Notes: generated from the letters alone by a model not told the origin. 64,000 nucleotides of DNA from Thiobacillus sp. (GCA_030692355.1 JAUYCF010000083.1:1-64000), one strand, 5' to 3'. Positions 26,643 to 36,549 are shown, numbered from the stretch's first letter. Numbers and translations: made by a program.

Positions 26643-27299
26643 ATGAATCAGGACGAAATGAAGCAAGCCGTGGCACGTGCCGCGGTAGATTATGCCAAGG
26701 GCGGCATCATCGGGGTAGGCACCGGCTCGACCGCAAACTATTTCATCGACGCGCTGGCCGAGGTCAAGGGCCGCATCGACGGCGCCGTGGCCAGTTCGGA
26801 AGCCACCGCCGCCCGTCTCAAAAGCCACGGCATCCAGGTGCTGGATCTCAACAGCGTGGGCGAACTCGAAATCTACGTCGACGGCGCGGACGAAATCACC
26901 GAGCACTTCGCCATGGTAAAGGGTGGCGGTGGCGCGCTGACGCGGGAAAAGATCGTGGCGGCGTGCAGCAAGCAGTTCATCTGCATTGCCGACGAGAGCA
27001 AGCTGGTCGGCGTGCTGGGCACGTTTCCGCTGCCGGTCGAGGTGATCCCGATGGCACGCTCGTATGTCGCGCGCGAACTGGTGAAACTCGGCGGCCAGCC
27101 CAGATTGCGGGAGGGCTTCACCACCGACAACGGCAACCTCATCCTCGACGTCCATGGCCTCTCGATCGTCGATCCGGTGTCGCTGGAAACCGCGATCAAT
27201 CTCATCGTCGGCGTGGTCACCAACGGCCTGTTTGCACGGCGCGGCGCGGACGTGCTGCTGCTGGGAACAGCATCCGGCGTCAGGACCTGCAAGAAGTAA
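26643..27299 (+). CDS. rpiA: ribose-5-phosphate isomerase A
   Basis: RpiA, 218 residues, interconverts ribose 5-phosphate and ribulose 5-phosphate in the pentose phosphate and Calvin pathways. Conserved blocks are [18 protein letters not shown] (phosphate loop), VDGADEI and [14 protein letters not shown] with catalytic Glu and Lys, and DNGNLILD. Length is standard. Its stop codon directly abuts the stop of the convergent yacG gene, with no spacer, which leaves no room for a terminator between them. Confidence 0.97.
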   Translation: MNQDEMKQAVARAAVDYAKGGIIGVGTGSTANYFIDALAEVKGRIDGAVASSEATAARLKSHGIQVLDLNSVGELEIYVDGADEITEHFAMVKGGGGALTREKIVAACSKQFICIADESKLVGVLGTFPLPVEVIPMARSYVARELVKLGGQPRLREGFTTDNGNLILDVHGLSIVDPVSLETAINLIVGVVTNGLFARRGADVLLLGTASGVRTCKK

Positions 27300-27497
27300 T
27301 TACTGGGCTTGCGAGGGGCCGTCCCCGGGTTCCCGCTCATCGGAGGGAACCCGATACTTCTCGGTGGCCCACTGTCCCAGGTCGATCAGCTTGCAGCGTT
27401 CGCTGCAAAATGGCTTCCAGCGATTCTCCGCGGTCCACTTCACGGACGCACTGCATATCGGGCAACTGACAACGGGTAGTTTGGCTGCGGGCTTCAC
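27300..27497 (-). CDS. yacG: DNA gyrase inhibitor YacG, zinc protein
   Basis: A 65-residue zinc-finger protein that binds GyrB and inhibits gyrase in E. coli. The zinc site is CPIC at 12-15 and CSERC at 31-35, with [18 protein letters not shown] as the family core. The start overlaps the zapD stop by 4 bp, so it is the last gene of the pilBCD-coaE-zapD-yacG run. It is somewhat divergent at the C-terminus, as usual for the family. Confidence 0.95.
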   Translation of the reverse strand: MKPAAKLPVVSCPICSASVKWTAENRWKPFCSERCKLIDLGQWATEKYRVPSDEREPGDGPSQAQ

Positions 27498-28249
27498 AGG
27501 GTACAGAAGGTCAGGTCAAAATCGATCGGCCCGGCGGTGCAGGCGCGCAGCTGCCCGGATCCCGCCGGCACGAAGCGGATGTTGAGCATGTACTTGTTGG
27601 CGGATATCTCCGGCACACACGGCAGATTGTCGCCCAGAGCGACGCGGATCAGCTGCGGGTTGCGCGCTTCGAGCATGCGCTGATACTGGCCATTGTCCAC
27701 GTGCTGGATTTCGGGCTGGCCGCTGTCGCGCAACAAGCCGAGCACAATGTCGACCGCCGCGCGGATTGACAGGAAGGGCGCCAGCCAGCGCTGCAGCGGC
27801 TGCATACGCTGCTCGGCCGGCTGGTGCAGCCAGTAATGGTAGGACGGCAGATCGAATTCGCACATCCCGCCCGGGATGGCCGCGCGCTGCTTGATGGCCA
27901 TCAGCCAGTCGTCTTCGCGCAGGTGCTGGCCGACTTTTCCTGGCAACTGATAGATGCCGTGATGCGCCGAATCGATCGCCGCCAGCACCTTTTCCAGCGT
28001 TGCGCCCTGCACATGCGGATTGCCGCGCAACGCCGTCAATACGGCTTTTTGCCGGTCCAGTTCCTGTAGCAGATCGGACTTGAGGTCGGCGCGTGCCGCC
28101 ACTTCCGCCATTTCGAACAAGGTCAGCAAAGCCGCATGATGCGCATGCGGATCAGGCGATGCGGCATAGGCATCGAAGCGTTCGAACAGGCTCTCCAGCC
28201 GCAGCAAGGTGCGGATGCGTTCGCTCAGGGGATATTCGTAGTGGATCAC
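27494..28249 (-). CDS. zapD: cell division protein ZapD
   Basis: ZapD (DUF1342), 251 residues, cross-links FtsZ protofilaments at the septum. The family begins with an [16 protein letters not shown] segment. [19 protein letters not shown] and the C-terminal NIRFVPAG and PIDFDLTFC regions also match. I choose GTG 28249, because the conserved N-terminus starts directly after it; residues encoded further upstream overlap nothing family-like. It lies between coaE and yacG in the conserved betaproteobacterial order. Confidence 0.93.
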   Translation of the reverse strand: MIHYEYPLSERIRTLLRLESLFERFDAYAASPDPHAHHAALLTLFEMAEVAARADLKSDLLQELDRQKAVLTALRGNPHVQGATLEKVLAAIDSAHHGIYQLPGKVGQHLREDDWLMAIKQRAAIPGGMCEFDLPSYHYWLHQPAEQRMQPLQRWLAPFLSIRAAVDIVLGLLRDSGQPEIQHVDNGQYQRMLEARNPQLIRVALGDNLPCVPEISANKYMLNIRFVPAGSGQLRACTAGPIDFDLTFCTL

Positions 28250-28301
28250 GCCGCGCCGCGTTGGTTCGGATGGGTCGATTGTCGCTGATTGAGATGGAAA
28301 A

Positions 28302-29021
28302 TCAAGGCGGCGGCGCGGCGGCAAGGGCCAGATAACGCTGGTGCAGTGCGGCCACCTCGACACGCAACGCCTCCTGCGTTGCGGTATTGACGATGATATC
28401 GTCCGCCACCGCCAGGCGTTCGGCGCGCCCGGCCTGTGCCGCGAGAATGGCTTTTATTTCGTCATATGCGAGTCCGCTGCGCGCCTTCACCCGCGCGATC
28501 TGCACATCTTCCGGGCAATCGACCACCAGCACGCGGTTCAGCATATCCCGGTAGCCGCCGGTTTCCACCCGCGAGGGGTACGCCGCCAGACGCTCGCCCT
28601 TCGGGCGGTGCGTGGTTGTTGCCGACTTGTCGACTTTACAACCACGGCCTGCCCCTTGCGGGTGGTCTTGGCGCTGCACCAGCAAAGGAATCACGACGAG
28701 CGCATAGGGTGCGGTCAACGTGGCGAGCATGTCCCCCGCCACCTGCCGGATACGCGGGTGCAGGATGGCTTCGAGCCGGCGCCGCGCCCCACCGTCGGCG
28801 AACACGCGGCGGCGCAGGGCGGCGCGGTCCAGTGTGCCGTCGGCCTGCATCACCGTTTCGCCGAACCCCGCGCGGATCCCCTCCAGTGCCGCCCCGCCGG
28901 GTGCGGTCAGGTCGCGTGCAATGACATCGGTATCGATCACCGGCACGCCCAGCGCGGCAAAACAATCGGCGACGGTCGACTTGCCGGACCCGATGCCGCC
29001 GGTGAGGCCGACCGTGAACAT
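28302..29021 (-). CDS. coaE: dephospho-CoA kinase with in-frame insert
   Basis: CoaE phosphorylates dephospho-CoA at the 3'-hydroxyl, the last step of CoA synthesis. The P-loop GGIGSGKST is at 8-16, followed by DTDVIARDL and the HPRI segment. The protein is 239 residues, about 35 more than usual. The excess is a single insert of about 37 residues (116-152) that splits the conserved VIPLLVE-GGYR region; continuity on both sides is otherwise normal. The insert is encoded by palindrome-rich DNA (28566-28676). The kinase core looks intact, so the gene is probably functional. Start overlaps the pilD stop (TGATG). Confidence 0.93.
   Translation of the reverse strand: MFTVGLTGGIGSGKSTVADCFAALGVPVIDTDVIARDLTAPGGAALEGIRAGFGETVMQADGTLDRAALRRRVFADGGARRRLEAILHPRIRQVAGDMLATLTAPYALVVIPLLVQRQDHPQGAGRGCKVDKSATTTHRPKGERLAAYPSRVETGGYRDMLNRVLVVDCPEDVQIARVKARSGLAYDEIKAILAAQAGRAERLAVADDIIVNTATQEALRVEVAALHQRYLALAAAPPP
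28566..28676. repeat. 111-bp palindrome-rich in-frame insert within coaE
   Basis: The 111 bases encode 37 residues absent from ordinary CoaE proteins. They contain short inverted repeats: CGCCC-TTC-GGGCG (28595-28607) and GTGGTTGT (28612-28619) with ACAACCAC (28638-28645). A GTG valine codon stands at both junctions, a possible small duplication. It resembles the palindromic elements known to insert in frame in Rickettsia genes. Confidence 0.65.
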
Positions 29022-29872
29022 CAGAATTGTGCGAGATAGGCCTGGGTCAGGTCGGCGCCGAAGAACAGCGCCACCAGCCCGCCGCCGGCCAGATAGGGGC
29101 CAAAGGGAATCGGCATGCGCCGGTCGTGCTTCACCAGCACGATCATCGCGATGCCGATCGCCGCGCCGACCACCGACGACAGCAGCAGGGTGACGGGCAG
29201 CATCTGCCAGCCGAGCCAGGCACCGATGGCCGCCAGAAGCTTGAAGTCGCCGTAGCCCATGCCGTCCTTGCCGGTGACCAGCTTGAACAGCCAGTACACC
29301 GACCACAGCACCCCGTAGCCGGCGATGGCGCCGATGACCGCATCCGGCAGGCTGGCGAAATGCCCGCCCAGGTTGAACAGCAGCCCCAGCCACAGCAGCG
29401 GCAGGGTAAGGCTGTCGGGCAGCAGGGTGGTATCGAGGTCGATGAATGCCAATGCGATCAGCGTCCACACCAGCAGCAGCGCGCCCAGCGTTTGCGCGCT
29501 CACGCCCCACTTCCAGGCCACCGCCGCCGACAGCAGCGCGGTGAGCAATTCGACCAGGGGATAGCGCGCGCCGATCGGCGCGCTGCAGGCCGAACAGCGT
29601 CCGTGCAGCCACAGCCACGACAGCAGCGGGAGGTTTTCCAGCGCGGTGATCCGATGCCCGCACTTGGGACAGGCCGAACGCGGCACGGCGAGGTTGTAAG
29701 GCGTGGATTCAGCAGGTATTTCGCCGCGCAGCTCGGCACACTGCGCCTGCCATTCCGCCTCCATCATTTTGGGCAGGCGATGGATGACGACGTTGAGAAA
29801 GCTGCCGACCAGCAGGCTGAATAAAAAAACCAGCCCGGCGAACAGGGCTGGTTCGGCTTCCAACAGTTCCAT
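29021..29872 (-). CDS. pilD: type IV prepilin peptidase / N-methyltransferase
   Basis: PilD, 283 residues, an inner-membrane aspartyl protease that cleaves prepilin leaders and methylates the new N-terminus. The cytoplasmic zinc loop has CPKC at 68-71 and a second pair in GRCSAC. Catalytic aspartates are in FIDLDTTLLPD and GMGYGDFKLLA. About eight membrane helices. Stop and start codons overlap with coaE and pilC on either side, indicating a tightly coupled pilB-pilC-pilD-coaE transcript. Confidence 0.97.
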   Translation of the reverse strand: MELLEAEPALFAGLVFLFSLLVGSFLNVVIHRLPKMMEAEWQAQCAELRGEIPAESTPYNLAVPRSACPKCGHRITALENLPLLSWLWLHGRCSACSAPIGARYPLVELLTALLSAAVAWKWGVSAQTLGALLLVWTLIALAFIDLDTTLLPDSLTLPLLWLGLLFNLGGHFASLPDAVIGAIAGYGVLWSVYWLFKLVTGKDGMGYGDFKLLAAIGAWLGWQMLPVTLLLSSVVGAAIGIAMIVLVKHDRRMPIPFGPYLAGGGLVALFFGADLTQAYLAQF

Positions 29873-31092
29873 CAGACGACCGAGCCCATCTTGAAGATCG
29901 GCAGGTACATGGCGATGACCATGCCGCCGATGAGCACGCCCAGCACCACCATGATGATCGGTTCCATCAGGCTGGACAGGGCCGCCACGGCGTCATCCAC
30001 CTCGGCCTCGTAAAAGTCGGCCACCTTGCCCAGCATGGAGTCGAGCGCGCCGGATTCCTCGCCGATGGCGGTCATCTGCAGCACCATGTTGGGGAAACGT
30101 CCGGAGTTCTGCATTGCCTGCGTCAGCGCGGTGCCGGTCGAGACTTCACCGCGGATTTTTTGGGTGGCCTCGACGAACACCTGGTTGCCCGATGCCCCGC
30201 CCACCGATTCCAGCGCTTCGACCAGCGGCACGCCGGCGGCGAACATGGTGGACAGCGTGCGCGTCCAGCGCGCGATGGTGGCCTTTTCGATCACCGCACC
30301 AAAAATCGGCAGCTTGAGCATGACCCGATCCATGAACATCTGCACCTTGCGCGAGCGCTTCCAGGCTTGCAGCAAAGCATAGATCCCGCCGCCGATAGCA
30401 CCGAAAATTGCCCACCACCATTGGACGAAGAAGTCCGATATTGCCATCACCACCAGGGTCGGCCCCGGCAGATCCGCGCCAAAGCTGCTGAACAGGTCCT
30501 TGAACGCCGGAATGACGAAAATCATGATGACGGCGGTGATGACGAACGCCACCACGATGATGGAAACCGGGTAGAACAGCGCCGACTTGATCTTGCTCTT
30601 GATCGCGAGGATTTTTTCCTTGTAGATCGACAGGCGTTCGAGCACAGCATCCAGAATACCGGCCGATTCGCCCGCGCCCACCAGGTTGCAGAACAGCGCG
30701 TCGAAATACAGCGGGTGGCGGCCAAACGCCTGGGTGAGGCTGCTGCCCTTCTCGATGTCCGCCTTGATTTCCAGCAGCAGGCGCTGCATCGACGGGTTGG
30801 AATGCCCGCGCGCCACGATTTCAAACGATTGCAGCAGCGGCACCCCGGCCTTCATCATGGTCGCCAACTGGCGGGTGAACAGGGTGACATCCTTGTCGCT
30901 GATGCGCTTGCCGCCCGAAAACAGCGTGCTCTGTTTCTTGACCTTGGTAACGGTGACGCCCTGCTTGCGCAGCAAGGAATTGACCACGGCTTCGCCGCCG
31001 GCCTGCATCTGGCCTTTGACCTTCTTGCCGCGCTTGTCCATGCCTTCCCACAGGAAGGTGGCGTCCTTGACTGCCTTTGCCGCTGTAGCCAT
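29872..31092 (-). CDS. pilC: type IV pilus inner-membrane platform protein PilC
   Basis: PilC, 406 residues, is the GspF-family platform protein that couples the PilB motor to pilus assembly. It has two T2SSF domains with three membrane helices. Typical parts are FLWEGMDKRGKKVKGQM at the N-terminus, FTRQLATMMKAGVPLLQSFE, then RWTRTLSTMFAAGVPLVEALE in the second repeat, and a hydrophobic C-terminus ending GMVIAMYLPIFKMGS. It is adjacent to pilB (19-bp gap) and overlaps pilD by one base. Confidence 0.97.
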   Translation of the reverse strand: MATAAKAVKDATFLWEGMDKRGKKVKGQMQAGGEAVVNSLLRKQGVTVTKVKKQSTLFSGGKRISDKDVTLFTRQLATMMKAGVPLLQSFEIVARGHSNPSMQRLLLEIKADIEKGSSLTQAFGRHPLYFDALFCNLVGAGESAGILDAVLERLSIYKEKILAIKSKIKSALFYPVSIIVVAFVITAVIMIFVIPAFKDLFSSFGADLPGPTLVVMAISDFFVQWWWAIFGAIGGGIYALLQAWKRSRKVQMFMDRVMLKLPIFGAVIEKATIARWTRTLSTMFAAGVPLVEALESVGGASGNQVFVEATQKIRGEVSTGTALTQAMQNSGRFPNMVLQMTAIGEESGALDSMLGKVADFYEAEVDDAVAALSSLMEPIIMVVLGVLIGGMVIAMYLPIFKMGSVV

Positions 31093-31111
31093 ACAGAAAA
31101 TTCCTTAGACC

Positions 31112-32830
31112 CTAGATGTTGGTAACGGCCTCGACCTCTTCCAGCGAGGTAAGGCCGGATTTCACTTTCAACAGCCCCGCCTGGCGCAGGTCGAGCACCC
31201 CTTCGCGCCGCGCCTGGTCGGCAATATCGGACTCGTTCCCGCCCTTGAGGATGATGCGCGTCATGGCGTCGGTGATCGGCATCACCTGGTAAATGCCAAC
31301 CCGTCCCTTGTAGCCCGAACCGCCGCAGATGTCGCAGCCCACCGGTTTGTTGGGCCGCCAGGTCCCATCCAGCTGTTCTTCGGTAAAGCCCGCGGCCAGC
31401 AGCGCCTCCCGGGGAAGATCGGCCGGCTGCTTGCACGAGCACAGCTTGCGCGCCAGCCGCTGGGCGGTGATCAGGATCACCGAGGAGGCGACGTTGAATG
31501 GCGCCACCCCCATGTTCAGCAGGCGCGTCAGCGTGCCGGGCGCGTCATTGGTGTGCAGGGTGGACATCACCATGTGGCCGGTCTGCGCGGCCTTGATGGC
31601 GATGTCGGCGGTTTCCAGGTCGCGGATCTCACCGACCATGATGACGTCGGGATCCTGTCGCAGGAAGGATTTCAACGCCGCCGAAAACGTCAGTCCGGCC
31701 TTGTCGTTGACGTTGACCTGGTTGATGCCCGGTAACTGGATTTCCGCCGGGTCTTCCGCCGTCGAGATGTTGACGTCGGGCTTGTTGAGGATGTTCAGGC
31801 ACGTATAGAGCGACACGGTCTTGCCGGAGCCGGTCGGACCGGTCACCAGCACCATGCCGTAAGGGCGCTGCACCGCGTTCATCAGCAAATCCTTCTGCCA
31901 CGGCTCGTAGCCCAGCGCCTCGATCCCCAGCTGGGCGCTGGTCGGATCCAGAATACGCATGACGATCTTTTCGCCATACAGCGTGGGCAAAGTGCTGACC
32001 CGGAAATCGATGGCGCGATTCTTCGACAGCACCATCTTCATGCGACCATCCTGCGGCACGCGCTTCTCCGAGATATCCAGCCGCGACAGTACCTTGATGC
32101 GCGAGGCCACCTTGTCCTTGATCGCCATTGGCGGCTGCGCCACTTCGGACAGGATGCCGTCACGGCGGTAGCGAATGCGGTAATATTTTTCGTACGGTTC
32201 GAAATGGATGTCGGACGCCCCCTGATTGATGGCATCCAGCATGATCTTCTGCAGATAGCGCACCACCGGCGCATCGTCGATTTCAATGCCGCCGGTATCC
32301 TGCTGGGCAGCGGCGGCGCTTTCCTCGTCGGCAAAATCCAGATTGAGATCCTCGGCATTCAACACCGCCATCGTGTTGTCGTCTGCCTCACCCGCTTTCT
32401 GGATCAGCTTGCCGAGCTTGTCGTCCTCCACCACCACCGGCTCCACCGCCTGCCCGGTCTGGAACTTCACTTCGTCCAGCGCCTGCAGATGGGTCGGGTC
32501 GGAGGTCGCCACGTACAGCTTGTTGCCCCGCTGGTACAGGGCAATCACACGCCGCTTTTGCACCAGTTTCGGGTCGAGCACCCCATGCGGCAGGTTCTCG
32601 GCATCCATGGCGTTCAGGTCGAGGAAGGGGAAGCCGAACGAGATGGCCGCGAATTCGGCGACCTGGTCGGCCTTGAAACGCTTTCCCTTGATCAGCTCGG
32701 TCACGAACGATTCGCCCGCCTGGCTGGCGCGCTTCCATACGCCCTCGGCATCGTCCTCGGACAGCCAGCCATGGTTGACCATGGCGCGCGCCAGTCCGGT
32801 TAAATTGTTGGTATTTGTCACAGCAGCCAT
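31112..32830 (-). CDS. pilB: type IV pilus extension ATPase PilB
   Basis: PilB, 572 residues, a hexameric secretion-type ATPase powering pilus extension. An N-terminal MshEN-like domain is followed by the N2 domain with DIHFEPYEKYYRIRYRRDG. Walker A is GPTGSGKTVSLY, with an Asp box, Walker B (PDVIMVGEIRD) and the tetracysteine-type zinc region CSCKQPADLP to GCDICGGSGYKGR. First gene of pilB-pilC-pilD-coaE-zapD-yacG. A 93-bp gap separates it from the upstream CNNM/CorC gene. Confidence 0.97.
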   Translation of the reverse strand: MAAVTNTNNLTGLARAMVNHGWLSEDDAEGVWKRASQAGESFVTELIKGKRFKADQVAEFAAISFGFPFLDLNAMDAENLPHGVLDPKLVQKRRVIALYQRGNKLYVATSDPTHLQALDEVKFQTGQAVEPVVVEDDKLGKLIQKAGEADDNTMAVLNAEDLNLDFADEESAAAAQQDTGGIEIDDAPVVRYLQKIMLDAINQGASDIHFEPYEKYYRIRYRRDGILSEVAQPPMAIKDKVASRIKVLSRLDISEKRVPQDGRMKMVLSKNRAIDFRVSTLPTLYGEKIVMRILDPTSAQLGIEALGYEPWQKDLLMNAVQRPYGMVLVTGPTGSGKTVSLYTCLNILNKPDVNISTAEDPAEIQLPGINQVNVNDKAGLTFSAALKSFLRQDPDVIMVGEIRDLETADIAIKAAQTGHMVMSTLHTNDAPGTLTRLLNMGVAPFNVASSVILITAQRLARKLCSCKQPADLPREALLAAGFTEEQLDGTWRPNKPVGCDICGGSGYKGRVGIYQVMPITDAMTRIILKGGNESDIADQARREGVLDLRQAGLLKVKSGLTSLEEVEAVTNI

Positions 32831-32923
32831 TGCTCGGTTCCAGACAGGTCCAGCATCAGGTTATGCCTCACTCGCCGAAAGGCGGCGAATGGGCGATCAC
32901 AGGCCTTAACGGCGATCTTTCGC

Positions 32924-34222
32924 CTAAATTGAGGCGTTTCCGGACGAGACGCCATCCGATGCCGGAGGATAGATGCGCGCCATTTTCACTGCCCGGTCCT
33001 GTGTCTGCACGATTTCCACCGGCACGCCGCCCAGCTTGATGCTTACCCCCGCCTCGGGAATGTCCTCGAAATGCTCCAGCAGCAGGCCGTTCAGTGTCTT
33101 CGGTCCGTCCAGCGGCAGCGACAGTCCCAGCTTGCGGTTCAGATGGCGCAGCAGCACGGAGCCCTCGGCCAGCCAGCTGCCATCCGCTTCGCGCCGCAGG
33201 TAACCCGTGTCCGATGGCGCCTGCGTGGTGAATTCGCCGACCATTTCCTCCAGCAGGTCTTCCAGCGTCACCAGTCCCTGCAGCTCGCCGTATTCGTCGA
33301 CCACCAGCGCGAGACGGCGGCGGCTGCCCTGGAAATTGCGCAACTGGGTAAACAGCGGCGTGCCCGCCGGAACAAAATAGGGTTCCTCGAGATTCTCCTT
33401 CAGCGTCTCAGGATCCAGTTCCTCGCCGGCCAGTGCGTGCAGCACTCGCCGCACATGCAGCACGCCGAGCAGGTTGTCGGATGAGCCCGCATGCACCACC
33501 ATCCGGGTATGGTGGCTGGTGGAAATCTGCTGGCGCAGGCGCTCGGGGTCATCCTCGATATCGATCGCCTCGATCTGGTTGCGCGGCGTCATCACGTCGT
33601 CGACGGTGATGTCTTCCAGTTCCAGCAGATTCACCAGGATCCTGTGGTGTTCGCGCGGCAACACCCCGGACGATTCCAGCACGATGGTGCGCAGTTCCGC
33701 CAGGCCGAGGCGGCTGCCGTGCCCCGGCTCGGGCGGCTTGATCCGCAGCAGCCACAGAATCCCCTGCACGAACAGGTTGACGAACCAGACCACCGGATAC
33801 GTCAGCTTGAGCATCGGCATCAGCACATACGCGGCCGGGTAGGCGACGCGCTCGGGGTAGGATGAACCAAGCACTTTGGGCGTGACTTCGCTGAACACCA
33901 GGATCAGAAAGGTCAGCAGCAGCGTCGCCAGCGACAGCGCAAGATCGGAGTCGCCGAACAGGCGGATCGAAATGATCGTCGCCAGCGTCGCGGCAGCGAT
34001 ATTGACCAGGTTGTTTCCAAGCAGAATCACGCCCAGCAGCTTGTCGGTCCGGTTCAGCAGCGACAGGGTCAGCATCGCGCCGCGGTGGCCGGTTTCTGCG
34101 GCATGGCGCAGCCGATAGCGGTTGATCGCCATCATGGCGGTTTCGGATGCGGAAAAGCAGGCCGACAAAAACAGCAGGCCCGCGAGCAGGCCGAACAGGG
34201 TACTGATAGATAAGGCTTCCAA
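32924..34222 (-). CDS. CNNM/CorC (HlyC) family membrane protein
   Basis: A 432-residue YfjD/CorC-type protein. An N-terminal DUF21/CNNM transmembrane domain (about residues 1-190; SACFSASETAMMAINRYRLRH near the start) precedes paired CBS domains (VDDVMTPRNQIEAID). A C-terminal CorC_HlyC domain contains LVVDEYGELQGLVTLEDLLEEMVGE. Members are linked to magnesium or cobalt homeostasis and to sodium-coupled magnesium export; the substrate here is inference. It follows the CcsA/YpjD-like gene by 37 bp. Confidence 0.92.
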   Translation of the reverse strand: MEALSISTLFGLLAGLLFLSACFSASETAMMAINRYRLRHAAETGHRGAMLTLSLLNRTDKLLGVILLGNNLVNIAAATLATIISIRLFGDSDLALSLATLLLTFLILVFSEVTPKVLGSSYPERVAYPAAYVLMPMLKLTYPVVWFVNLFVQGILWLLRIKPPEPGHGSRLGLAELRTIVLESSGVLPREHHRILVNLLELEDITVDDVMTPRNQIEAIDIEDDPERLRQQISTSHHTRMVVHAGSSDNLLGVLHVRRVLHALAGEELDPETLKENLEEPYFVPAGTPLFTQLRNFQGSRRRLALVVDEYGELQGLVTLEDLLEEMVGEFTTQAPSDTGYLRREADGSWLAEGSVLLRHLNRKLGLSLPLDGPKTLNGLLLEHFEDIPEAGVSIKLGGVPVEIVQTQDRAVKMARIYPPASDGVSSGNASI

Positions 34223-34259
34223 GGACTATTCCTGAAAAGAGTGCCAGCGGGCGGACGAC

Positions 34260-35045
34260 TCAGCGCCCAAGCAACACTTCCATCACGAACTGGGTGCCCA
34301 GATAAGCCAGCAGCAGCAGGGTGAAGCCCGTGATCGTCCAGACCAGCGCCGTGCGCCCGCGCCAGCCGCGGAAATGCCGCCCCGCCAGCAGGCCGCCGAA
34401 CACCACCCAGGACAGAATGGCGAACATGGTCTTGTGGGAGAACTGCAAAGGCGTGCCGAAGAGATCTTCCGAAAAAAACACGCCGCTGAACACCGCCAGG
34501 GTCAGCAGCACGAATCCGGCGCCGATGGTCCTGAACAGCATCGCCTCCAGCGTCAGCAGCGGCGGCGCGCCGTCCTGCATGAGCGCGCCGCGATGCAGCT
34601 GTTTTTCCAGCATGGTCATCAGCACCGCATGCAAGGCCGCTACGGCCAGCAGGCCATAGGCGAGAAAAGACACGACCAGGTGCATGCGCAGCGCCAGCGC
34701 CTGCGAGTCGGGAATCACATGGCTGGCGGTGAAAAAAGCCATGACCAGCACCGACACCGCCGCCAGCCCGCTGACCCACGACTGCAGGCGCGCCAGCGGC
34801 GCACCCTGGCTGGCCAGCCAGTAGGCCAGCGCGGTCAGCCATAGAATGGTCGACAGGGAATTGCCGAAGCCGAGCCGGATATCGCCCTGCCCCAGCATCG
34901 ACTGGTAGATCAGCGCGCCGTGAGCCAGCAGGGCCAGCGGCAGCAGCCAGCGCACCGACGCGGCGGGCGGCGTGCGCAGCAGGCGCCAGGCCACCCAGCC
35001 ATACAGCGCACTCACACATAAAGTAACCAGCAATAGCGGAGACAT
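34260..35045 (-). CDS. CcsA/YpjD-like cytochrome c assembly membrane protein
   Basis: A 261-residue polytopic membrane protein with about eight helices, of the CcsA/CcmC-related family usually called YpjD in proteobacteria. The conserved heme-handling part is HLVVSFLAYGLLAVAALHAVLM and SGVFFSEDLFGTPLQFSHKTMFAILSWVVFGGLL, with histidines in similar places to CcsA. YpjD function is not established. It is divergent from ffh, a conserved arrangement in many proteobacteria. Confidence 0.88.
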   Translation of the reverse strand: MSPLLLVTLCVSALYGWVAWRLLRTPPAASVRWLLPLALLAHGALIYQSMLGQGDIRLGFGNSLSTILWLTALAYWLASQGAPLARLQSWVSGLAAVSVLVMAFFTASHVIPDSQALALRMHLVVSFLAYGLLAVAALHAVLMTMLEKQLHRGALMQDGAPPLLTLEAMLFRTIGAGFVLLTLAVFSGVFFSEDLFGTPLQFSHKTMFAILSWVVFGGLLAGRHFRGWRGRTALVWTITGFTLLLLAYLGTQFVMEVLLGR

Positions 35046-35131
35046 TCGTTAAAATGGAATTCTGAATTCAATCGGCCCCATTATCCACGCCGCCCATAGC
35101 GGCAACAAGGAAGACGTGTTAGAGAACCGCC

Positions 35132-36475
35132 ATGCTAGATAATCTAAGCGGACGCCTCGCCGGCGTCGTCAAGTCCCTGCGCGGACAGGCACGCATCACC
35201 GAAGCCAACGTGCAGGACACGCTGCGCCAGGTGCGCCTGGCCTTGCTGGAAGCCGACGTTGCGCTGCCGGTGGTCAAGGACTTCATCGAAGCGGTGAAAG
35301 CCCGCGCGCTGGGCCAGGAAGTGCTCGCCAGCCTGTCGCCGGGCCAGGCGCTGATCGGCATCGTCCACGAAGAGCTCACCCGCCTGATGGGCGGCGAAAA
35401 CACCGACCTCAACCTGGCCGCCACCCCGCCCGCCGTGATCCTGATGGCCGGCCTGCAGGGCTCGGGCAAAACCACCACCAGCGGCAAGCTCGCGCTGCTG
35501 CTGAAGAACCGCAAGAAAAAAGTCCTGCTCGCCTCCGCCGACGTCTACCGTCCCGCCGCCATCGACCAGTTGCGACAGCTCGCCACCCAGCTCGACGTCA
35601 GCTTTTTCGAGGCAGGCGACGAGCGCGACCCGCTGAACATCGCACGGGCCGCACAGGATCATGCGCGCCGCCAGTTCTACGACGTGCTGATCGTCGACAC
35701 CGCCGGCCGGCTGGCAATCGACGAAGCGATGATGGCCGAAATCCGCGCGCTGCACACCGCGGTCAAACCGGTCGAAACCCTGTTCGTGGTCGATGCCATG
35801 CAGGGCCAGGACGCGGTCAACGTCGCCCGCGCCTTCAACGAGGCGCTGCCGCTCACCGGCATCGTGCTGACCAAGCTCGACGGCGATTCGCGTGGCGGCG
35901 CGGCACTGTCGGTGCGCCACATCACCGGCAAACCGCTCAAGTTCATCGGCGTCGGCGAAAAGCCCACCGGGCTGGAACCCTTCCACCCCGAGCGCATGGC
36001 GCAACGCATTCTCGGCATGGGCGACGTGCTTTCGCTGATCGAGCAGGCGCAGGGCTCGGTCGACATGGCCGAGGCCAGGAAGCTTGCCGACAAGGTCAAG
36101 AAAGGCAAGGACTTCGACCTCGAGGACTTCAAGTCGCAAATCCAGCAAATGCGCAAAATGGGCGGCCTCTCGGCGCTGATGGACAAACTCCCCGGCGCCG
36201 GGCAAATGGCCGTGCCGGCGGGCGCCGACGACAAGGCCGTCAACCGGCTGGAAGGCATCATCAACAGCATGACGCCGCTGGAACGCCGCAAGCCCGACAT
36301 CATCAAGGCCAGCCGCAAGCGCCGCATCGCCGCCGGCGCCGGGGTGCAGGTGCAGGAAGTCAACAAGCTGCTGAAGCAGTTCGAGCAGGCGCAGAAGATG
36401 ATGAAAATGATGGGCAAGGGCGGGATTTCCAAAATGATGCGCGGCATGAAAGGCATGCTGCCCGGAATGCGATAA
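35132..36475 (+). CDS. ffh: signal recognition particle GTPase Ffh
   Basis: SRP54 homologue, 447 residues, binds signal sequences emerging from ribosomes and delivers them to FtsY. The N domain spans about 1-90. The G domain has GLQGSGKTTTSGKLA (P-loop 107-114), DTAGRLAIDE and TKLDGDSRGG. The methionine-rich M domain ends MMKMMGKGGISKMMRG and so on. Length and layout are standard. Divergent from the CcsA/YpjD-like gene, and followed after about 75 bp by the rpsP operon with its own promoter. Confidence 0.98.
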   Translation: MLDNLSGRLAGVVKSLRGQARITEANVQDTLRQVRLALLEADVALPVVKDFIEAVKARALGQEVLASLSPGQALIGIVHEELTRLMGGENTDLNLAATPPAVILMAGLQGSGKTTTSGKLALLLKNRKKKVLLASADVYRPAAIDQLRQLATQLDVSFFEAGDERDPLNIARAAQDHARRQFYDVLIVDTAGRLAIDEAMMAEIRALHTAVKPVETLFVVDAMQGQDAVNVARAFNEALPLTGIVLTKLDGDSRGGAALSVRHITGKPLKFIGVGEKPTGLEPFHPERMAQRILGMGDVLSLIEQAQGSVDMAEARKLADKVKKGKDFDLEDFKSQIQQMRKMGGLSALMDKLPGAGQMAVPAGADDKAVNRLEGIINSMTPLERRKPDIIKASRKRRIAAGAGVQVQEVNKLLKQFEQAQKMMKMMGKGGISKMMRGMKGMLPGMR

Positions 36476-36485
36476 TGCCGGCACG

Positions 36486-36514
36486 CTGGCAAGTCGGGCG
36501 ATTGTGGGTATAAT
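36486..36514 (+). promoter_or_regulatory. candidate sigma-70 promoter of the rpsP operon
   Basis: CTGGCA (36486-36491) and TATAAT (36509-36514) are separated by 17 bp and lie 36 bases before the rpsP start codon. The -10 is a perfect consensus match. Confidence 0.65.
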
Positions 36515-36549
36515 TCCTGGTTTTCTCCGTTTACCCAGTGGGTTAAATC

